A stretch of DNA of 64,000 bases from Paucibacter sp. KCTC 42545 (GTDB lineage: Bacteria; Pseudomonadota; Gammaproteobacteria; Burkholderiales; Burkholderiaceae_C), in the NCBI RefSeq assembly GCF_001477625.1, contig NZ_CP013692.1, forward strand, positions 434,001 through 498,000. The letters run 5' to 3'. Position numbers and translations under genes: made by a program. This document shows, one piece after another, positions 54,813-63,577 of this stretch; position 1 is the first letter of the stretch, and every line of letters starts with the position of its first letter. Below the pieces are notes generated by a model, which did no database searches, was not told where the DNA came from, and was given only the letters and a program-made list of their open reading frames with translations.

Positions 54813-55873
54813 ACGTTGGCTTGATATTGAGAGATTTGTTGCAGGCAAAGGGCTCGCATGTCCTGACCCTTGAGCCAGGCTTGGTGCCATTCAGTGATCC
54901 GGGTCAGAGCGGTTTCGAGTGACCAGCGTGGAGTCCATTGCAGGCGCTGTCGCGCCTTGGAAATGTCCAGCTTCAGGAAGCTGGCTTCATGGGGGTGATT
55001 GCCCGGCTGGAGTGTCCACGAGGCACCGTCGCCCCAGGACTGGCACAAGTGCTCAACGATCCATTGCACAGGACGTGCATCCTCATCTCGGGGGCCGAAG
55101 TTCCATCCTTCGGCGTCGCTCTGCCCCACGGTGTACAGCCGTTCTGCTAGGAGCAGGTAGCCCGAAAGGGGCTCAAGCACATGTTGCCAGGGGCGGATCG
55201 CATGCGGGTTTCGGATCAATACTGGCTGCTTGTCTTGCAGTGAGCGCAGAATGTCGGGCAGCAGCCGGTCCAACGCCCAGTCGCCGCCCCCGATCACATT
55301 GCCGGCGCGCGCCGTGGCCATGGCGATGCCCGCCTCCTTCAAAAAGGACTTGCGGTAGGCTGAGCTCACCAATTCTGCACAACCTTTGCTGTTGGAGTAG
55401 GGGTCGTAGCCGCCCATGGGTTCGTCTTCGCGGTAGCCCCACACCCACTCACGGTTCTCGTAGCACTTGTCCGTTGTGATATTGACGATGGCTCTCACCG
55501 AGTCGGTTTGCCGGGCCGCCTCAAGCACATGTACCGTGCCCATCACGTTGGTGGCATAGGTTTCGATCGGCTGCTGGTACGACAGGCGCACTAGCGGCTG
55601 CGCGGCCATGTGGATGATGATCTCTGGCTGGAATTTGTCGAACTGCTCCTTCACTGCCGCGAAGTCTCGGATGTCCGCAATATGGTGCTCCATGCTATCG
55701 GCCACGCGGGCGACGTCGAAGAGTGCGGGCTCGGTCGGCGGCGTCAGCGCGACGCCACGCAGGGTTGCACCCATGGACTGAAGCCAGAGGCTCAGCCAAC
55801 TACCCTTGAAACCGGTGTGGCCAGTCAGCAGCACGCGCTTCCCGTGCCAGAACTCGGGTGTAGTTTGTTGCAT
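54809..55873 (-). CDS. rfbG: CDP-glucose 4,6-dehydratase
   Basis: Second step of CDP-3,6-dideoxyhexose synthesis. The 354-residue extended SDR begins [25 protein letters not shown], a CDP-glucose dehydratase signature (HTGFKGSW). It has [14 protein letters not shown] and the catalytic [10 protein letters not shown]. Located between rfbF and rfbH. ATG 55873 was chosen; a GTG one codon earlier is possible. Confidence 0.96.
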   Translation of the reverse strand: MQQTTPEFWHGKRVLLTGHTGFKGSWLSLWLQSMGATLRGVALTPPTEPALFDVARVADSMEHHIADIRDFAAVKEQFDKFQPEIIIHMAAQPLVRLSYQQPIETYATNVMGTVHVLEAARQTDSVRAIVNITTDKCYENREWVWGYREDEPMGGYDPYSNSKGCAELVSSAYRKSFLKEAGIAMATARAGNVIGGGDWALDRLLPDILRSLQDKQPVLIRNPHAIRPWQHVLEPLSGYLLLAERLYTVGQSDAEGWNFGPRDEDARPVQWIVEHLCQSWGDGASWTLQPGNHPHEASFLKLDISKARQRLQWTPRWSLETALTRITEWHQAWLKGQDMRALCLQQISQYQANV

Positions 55874-55879
55874 CACCGC

Positions 55880-56653
55880 TCAGTCCCACTTCTTCCAGGG
55901 CGCCTTGCCAGAGGCCCAGAGTTCCTCAAGATGGTGCTTGTCGCGAAGCGTGTCCATCGGTTGCCAGAAACCCTGGTGCTCATAGGCCATCAACTGTCCA
56001 TCGGCAGCGAGGCCTTGCAGAGGCTCCTGCTCCCAGATGTCAGCATCGCACGAGAGATAGTCCAGCACGCGTGGCGACAGCACGAAGAAACCGCCGTTGA
56101 TCATCGCGCCGTCACCCTTGGGCTTCTCCTTGAAGCTCTTGACCTGACGATCATGGATGTCTAGTGCGCCGAAACGGCCAGGCGGGTAGGTCGCGGTGAG
56201 TGTGGCGGCCTTGCCGTGGCGCTTATGGAATTCGATCGTCGCGCGGATATCTATATCGCCGACACCGTCGCCATAGGTGAAACAGAACGCTTCCTCGCTG
56301 CGCACATAGTCGGCCACGCGCCGTAGACGGCCTCCCGTCATCGAATCATCGCCAGTGTCCACAAGCGTGACGTTCCAGGGCTCGGCCCGCTTGTGATGAA
56401 CTTCCATGCGGTTGTTGCGCATGTCGAAAGTGACATCTGACATGTGCAGGAAGTAGTTGGCGAAGTATTCCTTGATCACATAGCCCTTGTAGCCGCAGCA
56501 GATCACGAAGTCGTTGACGCCGTGGTGTGCGTACATCTTCAAGATGTGCCACAGAATGGGCTTGCCGCCGATTTCGACCATCGGTTTTGGGCGGGTCGAA
56601 GTCTCTTCGCTTAGACGGGTGCCCAGGCCCCCGGCCAGAATCACTGCTTTCAT
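55880..56653 (-). CDS. rfbF: Glucose-1-phosphate cytidylyltransferase
   Basis: First step of the CDP-dideoxyhexose pathway: glucose-1-phosphate and CTP to CDP-glucose. The 257-residue nucleotidyltransferase starts [20 protein letters not shown] and continues [17 protein letters not shown]. The [15 protein letters not shown] block is typical of RfbF. Normal length. It overlaps nothing and is followed 6 bases later by rfbG. Confidence 0.96.
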   Translation of the reverse strand: MKAVILAGGLGTRLSEETSTRPKPMVEIGGKPILWHILKMYAHHGVNDFVICCGYKGYVIKEYFANYFLHMSDVTFDMRNNRMEVHHKRAEPWNVTLVDTGDDSMTGGRLRRVADYVRSEEAFCFTYGDGVGDIDIRATIEFHKRHGKAATLTATYPPGRFGALDIHDRQVKSFKEKPKGDGAMINGGFFVLSPRVLDYLSCDADIWEQEPLQGLAADGQLMAYEHQGFWQPMDTLRDKHHLEELWASGKAPWKKWD

Positions 56654-56688
56654 GAATGGGTCCTATTGGCTCGTGAATTCAAAATCAG

Positions 56689-57681
56689 TCAGCTTGTAGC
56701 TGAGCAAACAAATGCGTCGGAGTGGAATTGCCGTTCGGGCAAGCCTGCAGCACGCAACTGCGATTGCGCGCTGTGAATCATTGCGTCCGACCCACAGGCA
56801 TAGACCAGCGTGTTTTGCAGATTCGGTTTGTCGCTCAACAAGACGTTTTGGACGTGACCGCGAGCGCCACTCCAATCATCTTCTGCGCGCGACAGTACTG
56901 GTACAAATCGTAGGCTTGGCAGCTCAGGCGGTTGCCAGTAAAGGTCGCCACGATGCCGGCCTCCCCAGTAGACCGTAATGCTGCGTGGTTGCACGTGTTC
57001 TGGCAGCGATGCCAAGCCTTCAAGTATGGCCTTCACAGGTGCAATGCCCGTGCCCGTTGCCAGCAAAACGAGACATTTGTCTTCTTGTCCACGCAGAAAA
57101 AAGGTGCCGAGGGGGCCGCGCAAACGCAGTAGGTCGTTGACTTTGGCCTGTTGGAACCAGTAGGCGCTCATTGCACCGTCGGGCACTTGGCGGATGTGTA
57201 GTTCGATTTGGTTATCGACTCGGGGCGCATTCGCTACCGAGTAACTGCGGCGCAGGCCTTCATTCCCAATCAAGTCGACGTACTGGCCGGGCAAGAAGTT
57301 CAGCACCGAAGTCGGAGGAAGGCGCAGCATGACGCGTACAACATCAGGCGCCAGACGCTCAATGGCTTGAATGCGGCAGGGGAACGTCTTGGCTTCGGGC
57401 AGTACAACGTCGCCTAGATCGTCAATCTCCAGCTCTATTGGGCTGCAAGCTTGACGGACGCAGGTCAGGATAAAGCCTTGCCCACGTTCCTCTGCGCTCA
57501 GGCCTAGCTCATCATGCGTGGCGATAGTAGAACCAGCAATCACGCGCCCTTTGCACGTGCTGCAACGACCAGTGTGGCAGCTGTAGTCGAGTACCACACC
57601 TTGGCGCAAAGCGGCGTCAAGGAGCGTCTCGCCCGGTCGCGCTTCATAGCGTCGTCCAGAAGATGTGGAGACCTGATACAT
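56689..57681 (-). CDS. rfbI: CDP-6-deoxy-delta-3,4-glucoseen reductase (E3, DdhD/AscD)
   Basis: Electron donor for E1 that supplies reducing equivalents from NADH. The 330-residue protein has an N-terminal plant-type 2Fe-2S ferredoxin domain with Cys35, Cys40, Cys43 and Cys74 (C-x4-C-x2-C-x30-C). It then has an FAD domain (RRSYSVANAP) and an NAD domain (LLATGTGIAPVKAILEGL). ATG 57681 gives the ferredoxin-like start MYQVSTSSG; a longer frame upstream is mostly inside gmd. It lies 35 bases upstream of rfbF. Confidence 0.95.
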   Translation of the reverse strand: MYQVSTSSGRRYEARPGETLLDAALRQGVVLDYSCHTGRCSTCKGRVIAGSTIATHDELGLSAEERGQGFILTCVRQACSPIELEIDDLGDVVLPEAKTFPCRIQAIERLAPDVVRVMLRLPPTSVLNFLPGQYVDLIGNEGLRRSYSVANAPRVDNQIELHIRQVPDGAMSAYWFQQAKVNDLLRLRGPLGTFFLRGQEDKCLVLLATGTGIAPVKAILEGLASLPEHVQPRSITVYWGGRHRGDLYWQPPELPSLRFVPVLSRAEDDWSGARGHVQNVLLSDKPNLQNTLVYACGSDAMIHSAQSQLRAAGLPERQFHSDAFVCSATS

Positions 57682-57701
57682 GACGACTGGTGTCCGGCTT
57701 T

Positions 57702-58823
57702 TTACTCGTTGTAGTCGTAGGCCTTGAACCCGGCAGCCTTGACCAGGCTGTCCCGGCGGGCGGAGGTGTAGTCGGACTCCACCATTTCGGCCACCAGTTC
57801 GCGCAGCGAGGTAGTGGGCACCCAACCGAGTTTTTCTTTGGCCTTGGTGGGGTCGCCCAGCAAGGTTTCGACTTCCGTGGGGCGGTAGTAGCGCGGGTCG
57901 ACCTTGACGATCACATCGCCGACCTTGCACTTGGACTTGTCGCCGGTGACAGCGACCACGGTGCCGATCTCGTGCTCGCCTTCGCCGGTGAACTGGAGGG
58001 TAATGCCCAGCTCAGCGGCCGCGAACTCGACAAACTGGCGCACGCTGTATTGCACGCCGGTGGCGATGACGAAGTCTTCGGCCACTTCCTGCTGCAGCAT
58101 CATCCATTGCATCAGCACGTAGTCGCGGGCATGGCCCCAATCGCGCAGCGCGCTCATATTGCCGAGGTACAGGCAGTCTTGCAGGCCCAAGGCAATGCGG
58201 GCCACGGCGCGGGTGATCTTGCGGGTGACGAAGGTTTCGCCGCGCAGCGGGCTTTCGTGGTTGAACAAGATGCCGTTGCAGGCGTAGATGCCATAGGCCT
58301 CGCGGTAGTTGACCGTGATCCAGTAGGCGTACATCTTGGCCACGGCGTAAGGGCTGCGTGGGTAGAAGGGGGTGGTTTCCTTCTGAGGAATCTCTTGCAC
58401 CAGGCCGTAGAGCTCGGAGGTGGAGGCTTGGTAAAAGCGGGTTTTCTTTTCCAGACCCAGGATGCGGATGGCCTCAAGAATACGCAGCGTGCCCATGCCG
58501 TCGGCATCGGCGGTGTATTCGGGGCTTTCGAAGCTCACCGCTACATGGCTCATGGCGCCGAGGTTGTAGATCTCGTCCGGCTGCACCTGCTGAATGATGC
58601 GGATCAGGTTGGAGCTGTCGGTCAGGTCCCCGTAGTGCAGGGTGAAGTTCTTCTTTTCGACGTGCGGGTCCTGATACAGGTGGTCAATGCGCTCGGTATT
58701 GAACGAGGATGCGCGACGTTTGATGCCGTGAACTTGATAACCTTTGGATAGCAATAATTCGGCCAAATAAGCGCCGTCTTGACCGGTGACGCCAGTGATC
58801 AATGCAACTTTTTGATGTGTCAT
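57702..58823 (-). CDS. gmd: GDP-mannose 4,6-dehydratase
   Basis: Converts GDP-D-mannose to GDP-4-keto-6-deoxymannose, the first step towards GDP-L-fucose. The 373-residue extended SDR starts [21 protein letters not shown] and has [25 protein letters not shown] and [16 protein letters not shown] (Tyr-x3-Lys), all typical. The downstream-encoded fcl completes the pathway, although the two genes are in the order fcl-gmd in transcription. Start ATG 58823. Confidence 0.97.
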   Translation of the reverse strand: MTHQKVALITGVTGQDGAYLAELLLSKGYQVHGIKRRASSFNTERIDHLYQDPHVEKKNFTLHYGDLTDSSNLIRIIQQVQPDEIYNLGAMSHVAVSFESPEYTADADGMGTLRILEAIRILGLEKKTRFYQASTSELYGLVQEIPQKETTPFYPRSPYAVAKMYAYWITVNYREAYGIYACNGILFNHESPLRGETFVTRKITRAVARIALGLQDCLYLGNMSALRDWGHARDYVLMQWMMLQQEVAEDFVIATGVQYSVRQFVEFAAAELGITLQFTGEGEHEIGTVVAVTGDKSKCKVGDVIVKVDPRYYRPTEVETLLGDPTKAKEKLGWVPTTSLRELVAEMVESDYTSARRDSLVKAAGFKAYDYNE

Positions 58824-58860
58824 GAATTTCTATTCGGAGTGAGTTTTAACCAATTCCAAG

Positions 58861-59784
58861 TCAGCGGAAAGAAGCGCATTCATAGGCGCTTTGAATTCCA
58901 TCCCGCAATTTAGTCTTTGCGTTCCAGCCGAGAGTGGACAGGCGGTTGACATCGAGTAGTTTTCGCGGGGTGCCGTCAGGTTTGCTTGTGTCGAAGCGCA
59001 CTTGCCCTTCAAATCCGACCACTTCCATGACGGTTTGCGCTAGTTCTGCAATAGTCACATCCTCGCCAGTCCCAATATTCACGAGATCACCGGCATAACC
59101 TTGTTGCATCAAATGGACGCAGGCGTCGGCGAGGTCGTCGACATAAAGGAACTCTCGGCGCGGTGTGCCTGTTCCCCAGACAATCAGTTCGGCATCACCG
59201 CGCAGCTTTGCTTCGTGCGCTTTGCGAATCAGGGCTGGCAGTACATGACTATTGTTGAGGTCGTAGTTGTCGTTAGGGCCATACAAATTGGTCGGCATGG
59301 CGCAGATGTACTGTCGACCGTACTGCCGGTTATAGCTTTCAGCCAATTTGACACCCGCGATTTTCGCAATGGCATAGGGCTCATTGGTGGGCTCAAGCGG
59401 CCCGGTGAGGAGGTATTCCTCCTTGATTGGCTGAGGGCAGTCTCTTGGGTAGATGCAGCTCGAGCCGAGAAACATCAGGCGCTGGATTCCTGCTAAATGA
59501 GCCTCATGAATAAGATTGCATTCAATTTGCAGATTCTGGTACAAGAAATCGGCCCGGTACACATTGTTTGCATGAATACCGCCGACTTTTGCTGCCGCAA
59601 TAAACATGTAGTCTGGTTGCTCTGCCGCAAGGAAGTTGTGAACCGCCGCTTGGTTCAGTAAGTCAAGGTCCTGCCTTGCTCGCGTCACGATGTTCTTGAA
59701 TCCCTTGCTTTGAAGGCATCGAACTAAGGCGCTTCCTACCATTCCACGATGGCCGGTGACGAAGATTTTGGCGTCCAGATTCAT
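58861..59784 (-). CDS. fcl: GDP-L-fucose synthase
   Basis: A bifunctional epimerase/reductase that turns GDP-4-keto-6-deoxymannose into GDP-L-fucose. The 307-residue SDR has [17 protein letters not shown] at the start, [11 protein letters not shown], the [13 protein letters not shown] block and the [11 protein letters not shown]yr/Lys pair. All are diagnostic for Fcl/WcaG. It lies 2 bases downstream of the MarR_EPS gene and probably shares its transcript. Confidence 0.97.
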   Translation of the reverse strand: MNLDAKIFVTGHRGMVGSALVRCLQSKGFKNIVTRARQDLDLLNQAAVHNFLAAEQPDYMFIAAAKVGGIHANNVYRADFLYQNLQIECNLIHEAHLAGIQRLMFLGSSCIYPRDCPQPIKEEYLLTGPLEPTNEPYAIAKIAGVKLAESYNRQYGRQYICAMPTNLYGPNDNYDLNNSHVLPALIRKAHEAKLRGDAELIVWGTGTPRREFLYVDDLADACVHLMQQGYAGDLVNIGTGEDVTIAELAQTVMEVVGFEGQVRFDTSKPDGTPRKLLDVNRLSTLGWNAKTKLRDGIQSAYECASFR

Positions 59785-59786
59785 GT

Positions 59787-60116
59787 TTACTTTTGTTCTG
59801 ATTCGATTTCAGTGCGAAGGCGATCAATCTCAGCTTGCAGTTGCTCAAACTCACGCTCTTTGCGCTCTAAAAAAGCTTTGGCTAGGCTGACTTTCGCGCT
59901 CACTCCGTTAGGCGTTAGTAGGTAAGCGTAGGCCCATTTGTTGTCTGCTCGCTTGAAGTTATTGACCTTGACCCAGCCCTTCTCAATGACAGCGCGCAAG
60001 CAAAAATTTACCTTGCCGACGCTGATTCCCATGCGGACAGCCAAGTCACGTTGATTGGTACTGTTCAGCTCGTCGAGCTTGCGAAGCAGTTCGTAGTCAA
60101 GGTCGTCACCTTGCAT
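59787..60116 (-). CDS. EPS-associated MarR family transcriptional regulator
   Basis: A 109-residue regulator of the MarR_EPS group (TIGR04176-like) found beside exopolysaccharide loci. A winged helix-turn-helix (about residues 15-70: [21 protein letters not shown], then [15 protein letters not shown]) is followed by a C-terminal coiled coil ([20 protein letters not shown]). ATG 60116 with AGGA six bases before was chosen; ATG 60122 and GTG 60143 are also open. Two inverted repeats lie within 70 bases upstream of the start and are candidate operators. It leads directly into fcl. Confidence 0.88.
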   Translation of the reverse strand: MQGDDLDYELLRKLDELNSTNQRDLAVRMGISVGKVNFCLRAVIEKGWVKVNNFKRADNKWAYAYLLTPNGVSAKVSLAKAFLERKEREFEQLQAEIDRLRTEIESEQK

Positions 60117-60137
60117 GGGCATCCTGTGAGTCGATCT

Positions 60138-60152
60138 GTTCACGACGTGAAC
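60138..60152 (-). promoter_or_regulatory. Perfect inverted repeat, candidate MarR_EPS operator
   Basis: GTTCACG, one base, CGTGAAC: perfect 7-base arms, ending 22 bases before the regulator's ATG. A compact palindrome this close to a MarR-type gene is a plausible autoregulatory site. Binding is inferred. Confidence 0.5.
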
Positions 60153-60165
60153 GGACTAAGACTCT

Positions 60166-60185
60166 ATCATGCACGTGGGCATGAT
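60166..60185 (-). promoter_or_regulatory. Second inverted repeat upstream of the regulator
   Basis: ATCATGC, six bases, GCATGAT: perfect 7-base arms, 13 bases beyond the first repeat. It could be a second operator or a hairpin in the leader. It lies in the 127-base gap between wzz and the regulator. Confidence 0.45.
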
Positions 60186-60243
60186 GACTATCTACATTTG
60201 GTTTTTTGCCCGTGGTGGCGCTGTGCCGCCTCACTTCGCTTGA

Positions 60244-61461
60244 TCAACGGCCAGTCCAGGCTTGCCCCAAGCGCGAGAACTTGTCGGCATTCTCTGGACG
60301 GGCTTTGCTTTCGCGCCAGAAATGTCGAATCAATACCCCTATGGTGAAGACGAAGAAGGCCGCAAAAGTTGTGGCAATAGCCATGGAAGCGCGTTTAGGT
60401 TTGCTCTTGTGCTCAGGTGGTGTCGCTACGTCGACAACCTGAATCAGTGCTCCCTCACGGCTCTCGTCCAGGCGAGCCATTTCAAACTGCTTGGAAAAAA
60501 GTTCGAACAGCGTTTCCTGGTACTTGTATTCGCGGTAGCGGCCGATGTAGTCAGAGTCGTTCTTGGTATCGCTTGTCGTGCCTTCCAACTTGGATAGCTG
60601 GGCGCGAAGTGCACTCAATAGTGCTGCCTGTTGCTGGAGTTCAGGCGCCGTCTCGGCTAGGCTGCGTCGCATTGTTTGCAGTTTGACTTCGGCTGAGGTG
60701 GCCTGGGCTTTGAGGGTGGCGTAACCCTCAGCGGCGGCCTTGGGTTCGGCCTTGAGGGCGCCGGGGTTGAAGCCGCTGCTTTGCAGGATCTGCTGAGCCT
60801 CAATCAGCTTGAGCTGGGTCCGCTTCAACTCGCCTTCAAAGAAGGCGCGGCGTTGCTGGGCCTCGGTCAAAGCAAGTTCAGACGTTAGGCGCCGCAATTC
60901 GGTGACGTGCATATTGGCCATATCGGCGGCCATTTGGGGGCTCTTGGCATCGACCTCGACGGTGATCAAGCCGTCTTTCTTCCCCAAAGAAATGCGGACA
61001 TTCTGCTCAAGCTGTTTGCGAGCTTGAAAGCGAAACTCGGTTTCATACGCTTCAATGAGCTTGAAGTTGTCGATGATGCGGTCCTCGACATTGTTGCTTT
61101 GCATCAGGGCGACGTACTGGTCTGCTGGGCTTTTGATTCCCGCCATACCGCCCGCTAAGCCGGACAGGGCCCCCAGGGATGCCAAGGCCGACGCGGCAGA
61201 GCTTTGCTGTTGCTGAGGCGGCAAGAATGTGGTTTTGGCGGTGTAGGTCGGAGCTATGAGGTAGCTGCCTCCCAATGCCAGTGCGCCCGCCGCGATGGGT
61301 GCAACAAGCAGCAAGCGCCAACGCGCAGCCAAGATGGTTAAGAGTTCCAGCAGGTCGATGCCGTTGTCATCGTCTCGTAGGTCAAGGGCGGCAAGATAGT
61401 CTTGCGATGTTGAATTCTGTTGGCTCACGCGCAGCGACTCCGCAGTTTCGGCTTGATTCAT
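60244..61461 (-). CDS. Wzz/PCP-family chain length determinant
   Basis: A 405-residue polysaccharide co-polymerase. It has an N-terminal membrane helix (about residues 50-72, WRLLLVAPIAAGALALGGSYLI), a long periplasmic alpha-helical region with coiled coils (about 150-320), and a C-terminal helix (about 362-385). No kinase domain is attached. The proline-rich LIAPTYTAKTTFLPP block after the first helix is the Wzz motif. It regulates the length of the polymer built by the Wzy-like protein. It lies 4 bases after the export protein gene. Confidence 0.9.
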   Translation of the reverse strand: MNQAETAESLRVSQQNSTSQDYLAALDLRDDDNGIDLLELLTILAARWRLLLVAPIAAGALALGGSYLIAPTYTAKTTFLPPQQQQSSAASALASLGALSGLAGGMAGIKSPADQYVALMQSNNVEDRIIDNFKLIEAYETEFRFQARKQLEQNVRISLGKKDGLITVEVDAKSPQMAADMANMHVTELRRLTSELALTEAQQRRAFFEGELKRTQLKLIEAQQILQSSGFNPGALKAEPKAAAEGYATLKAQATSAEVKLQTMRRSLAETAPELQQQAALLSALRAQLSKLEGTTSDTKNDSDYIGRYREYKYQETLFELFSKQFEMARLDESREGALIQVVDVATPPEHKSKPKRASMAIATTFAAFFVFTIGVLIRHFWRESKARPENADKFSRLGQAWTGR

Positions 61462-61465
61462 GCCA

Positions 61466-63394
61466 TTAGTTCTTGATGGTCTTCAGTGCCGCTGCACCCA
61501 GGCCAAACTGATACAGGATCTGCGTCCAATCCTTGGCCTCTTGCATGAAGGTGGTCTTGTTCATTTCTTCCGGCACGAAGACGGTGTCGCCCGGAAGGGC
61601 TGTCACGCCATCAAGCGCCCCGCCAGCAAGCAGCCAGCCTGATTTCTGGCGAGCGCTGACTACACTGCCATTGGCGCGCAAGACGAAGATGCTGGCAGTG
61701 TCGGCGCCTCGGGTGGGGCCGCCAGCAAGCTTCAAGAAATCGTTGACCGAATTGCCATCGCCATACAGATAGCTGCCGCCGTTGAACACGCTGCCAAAGA
61801 CACCGATGGTTTTGGGTGTTGCGGGGATAAGAAGGCGATCGCCGTCTTCCACGGTCAGTTCAGGCAGTGTTTTGGATGCAGGGTTCAGCTGCAAAACAAT
61901 TCGGCCCGTAGGCTTGATGGCGCGCAGGCGTTGAATCAGTTGGTTGGTACCTTGCGCCTTGGCAGCTTGCGCTGAGGCTTCATCGGCATTGGCGGTGCGC
62001 TGGGAGGAGTTGCTGCGAGCGAACGCGGTTTCCATATCGCGCAGCGCTCGCTCATAGTTCTCCTGTTGAGACAGGCGGGTGCTTTCGCGGCTGAACTCGG
62101 TGCCGAAAACATAGGCGTCCGGCGTCAGGCCGCCAGCGGCGCGGATGGCGTCAGCCAAGCTGCTATTGGCTGGAAGGATGAATTCGCCAGGGCGTTGGAC
62201 TTCGCCTTCGATCTTGACCCGTTTGCTTTGTTTGTGCTGGGGCAAGGACGCTTCAACGGCACTGAAGGCGCGGATGAGGTCGCCGTCGCGGGGTTTCTGC
62301 TTGGCTTGCAGGGGCAGGCTCAATTCGGTGATGCGTGCGTCATTGCGGGCATCTAGGTGTTCGACGGTGAATCGGCTGCGGTCGGCCACTGCGGTGAAGC
62401 CGCCCGCCATGGCGAGCACGTCTTCAAGTGTGTCTTGTGGTTTGAGCTCAAAAATGGCCGGCTTGTTGACGCTGCCGATGAGGGCAACTTGCGGGCCTAC
62501 GGCGCCAATATGGATCACGTCCTCGGCCTGTAGTGCCCGGTCGGCGGTCTTGTCGCCTTTGATCAGCAATTCGTAAAAGTCAAAGTTGCTGATAGTTTTT
62601 CCGTTACGACGCAACTCGATCTGGCGGAAGCTGCCGGCCGATGAGGGGCCGCCGGCTTGCATCAGGGCGTTGACCAAGGTGGCGAGGCTGCTGACCGTGT
62701 AGGCACCTGGGCGCTGGGTAAAACCGGTCACGTAGACGCGGATGCTGCGCAGCTTGCCCAGTGAGGCGCTGAGCTTGTAGTTGCGGAAGACTTGGGCCAC
62801 GCGCTGATCGATGGCGGGCGCCAGGTCGGCGTAGCGCAGACCGGCCACCATCACGGGGCCAACGCGGGGCAGGGTGATGCGCCCGCTCCGGTCCACGGCA
62901 AGGCGCAAATCGGCCTCGACCGAGCCCCACAGCGTGACCAGCACTTCGTCACCCACGCTGATGACGTAGTCTTGCGGGATCTGGCTGCTGGCTTCTTGTG
63001 CCATGCCCTGGCGGCCGGCGGTGCTCATCAACTCGGCACCGAAACGACGAATAGTCGTTTCGATGTTGGCGCTGCGTTGGACGTAACGCTCAAACTCACT
63101 GGGCGAATAGCGCTCGCGCGGTTCGCGCGGTTCTATTGCTGTGGGCGAGCGGCCAACTTGTTGCCTTTCGTCTGTCGCATATTCGCCAGTTTGATTGGCT
63201 TGATTCCCTGTCTGCGGATTTGTGCGCAGGCGAACGGGCCCCGCATCGCTATTTGCGCTGCCGTTGCCGATAGTGGTTTGTTCTGGCTCTGCAGCGAAGC
63301 TGCTTGGTGCCGTCAGAAGTGCTTGCGAGATGAGCATCGAAACCAAGGCAGTTCGAGCAAAGGCAGGTGCTCGCCCTTTGGCGCCATGTGACAT
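61466..63394 (-). CDS. Polysaccharide export protein with SLBB domains
   Basis: A 642-residue outer-membrane export protein of the Wza/SLBB type. It has a cleavable signal peptide (cleavage near residue 35, SSFAA). The Poly_export domain (YVISVGDEVLVTLWGSVE, RSGRITLPRVGPVMVAG) is at about residues 145-250. Several SLBB repeats follow (VYVTGFTQRPGAYTVSSL, VALIGSVNKPAIFELKP, VKIEGEVQRPGEFILPA, IGVFGSVFNGGSYLYG). There is no lipobox cysteine at the cleavage site, unlike E. coli Wza, and it is clearly longer. Start: ATG 63394 precedes a normal signal peptide; the longer frame to 63454 has no better site. Confidence 0.88.
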   Translation of the reverse strand: MSHGAKGRAPAFARTALVSMLISQALLTAPSSFAAEPEQTTIGNGSANSDAGPVRLRTNPQTGNQANQTGEYATDERQQVGRSPTAIEPREPRERYSPSEFERYVQRSANIETTIRRFGAELMSTAGRQGMAQEASSQIPQDYVISVGDEVLVTLWGSVEADLRLAVDRSGRITLPRVGPVMVAGLRYADLAPAIDQRVAQVFRNYKLSASLGKLRSIRVYVTGFTQRPGAYTVSSLATLVNALMQAGGPSSAGSFRQIELRRNGKTISNFDFYELLIKGDKTADRALQAEDVIHIGAVGPQVALIGSVNKPAIFELKPQDTLEDVLAMAGGFTAVADRSRFTVEHLDARNDARITELSLPLQAKQKPRDGDLIRAFSAVEASLPQHKQSKRVKIEGEVQRPGEFILPANSSLADAIRAAGGLTPDAYVFGTEFSRESTRLSQQENYERALRDMETAFARSNSSQRTANADEASAQAAKAQGTNQLIQRLRAIKPTGRIVLQLNPASKTLPELTVEDGDRLLIPATPKTIGVFGSVFNGGSYLYGDGNSVNDFLKLAGGPTRGADTASIFVLRANGSVVSARQKSGWLLAGGALDGVTALPGDTVFVPEEMNKTTFMQEAKDWTQILYQFGLGAAALKTIKN

Positions 63395-63577
63395 CGCTGT
63401 ATCGCGCTGATGACAACTTGTCGAGAAGCTCGTTTGAAACTCAGAAATGACCATGGGCGCTCGCAGAGAGATTTTTCAAGCAGACGCAAACTGCGTCACT
63501 TATTGACCGGGCGGATTCTAGCTGTGTGCATGGCGGGCCTAGGTGGAACCCTAGCTTGGGCTGGCTACACTGTGCGC
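63395..63577. other. Divergent intergenic region before the export gene and the phosphosugar transferase gene
   Basis: Both units start here in opposite directions. It contains a GACGCA-AAC-TGCGTC inverted repeat (63483-63497) and a TTGACC -35-like sequence (63503-63508) on the plus strand without a good -10 at the right distance. No gene. Confidence 0.45.
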
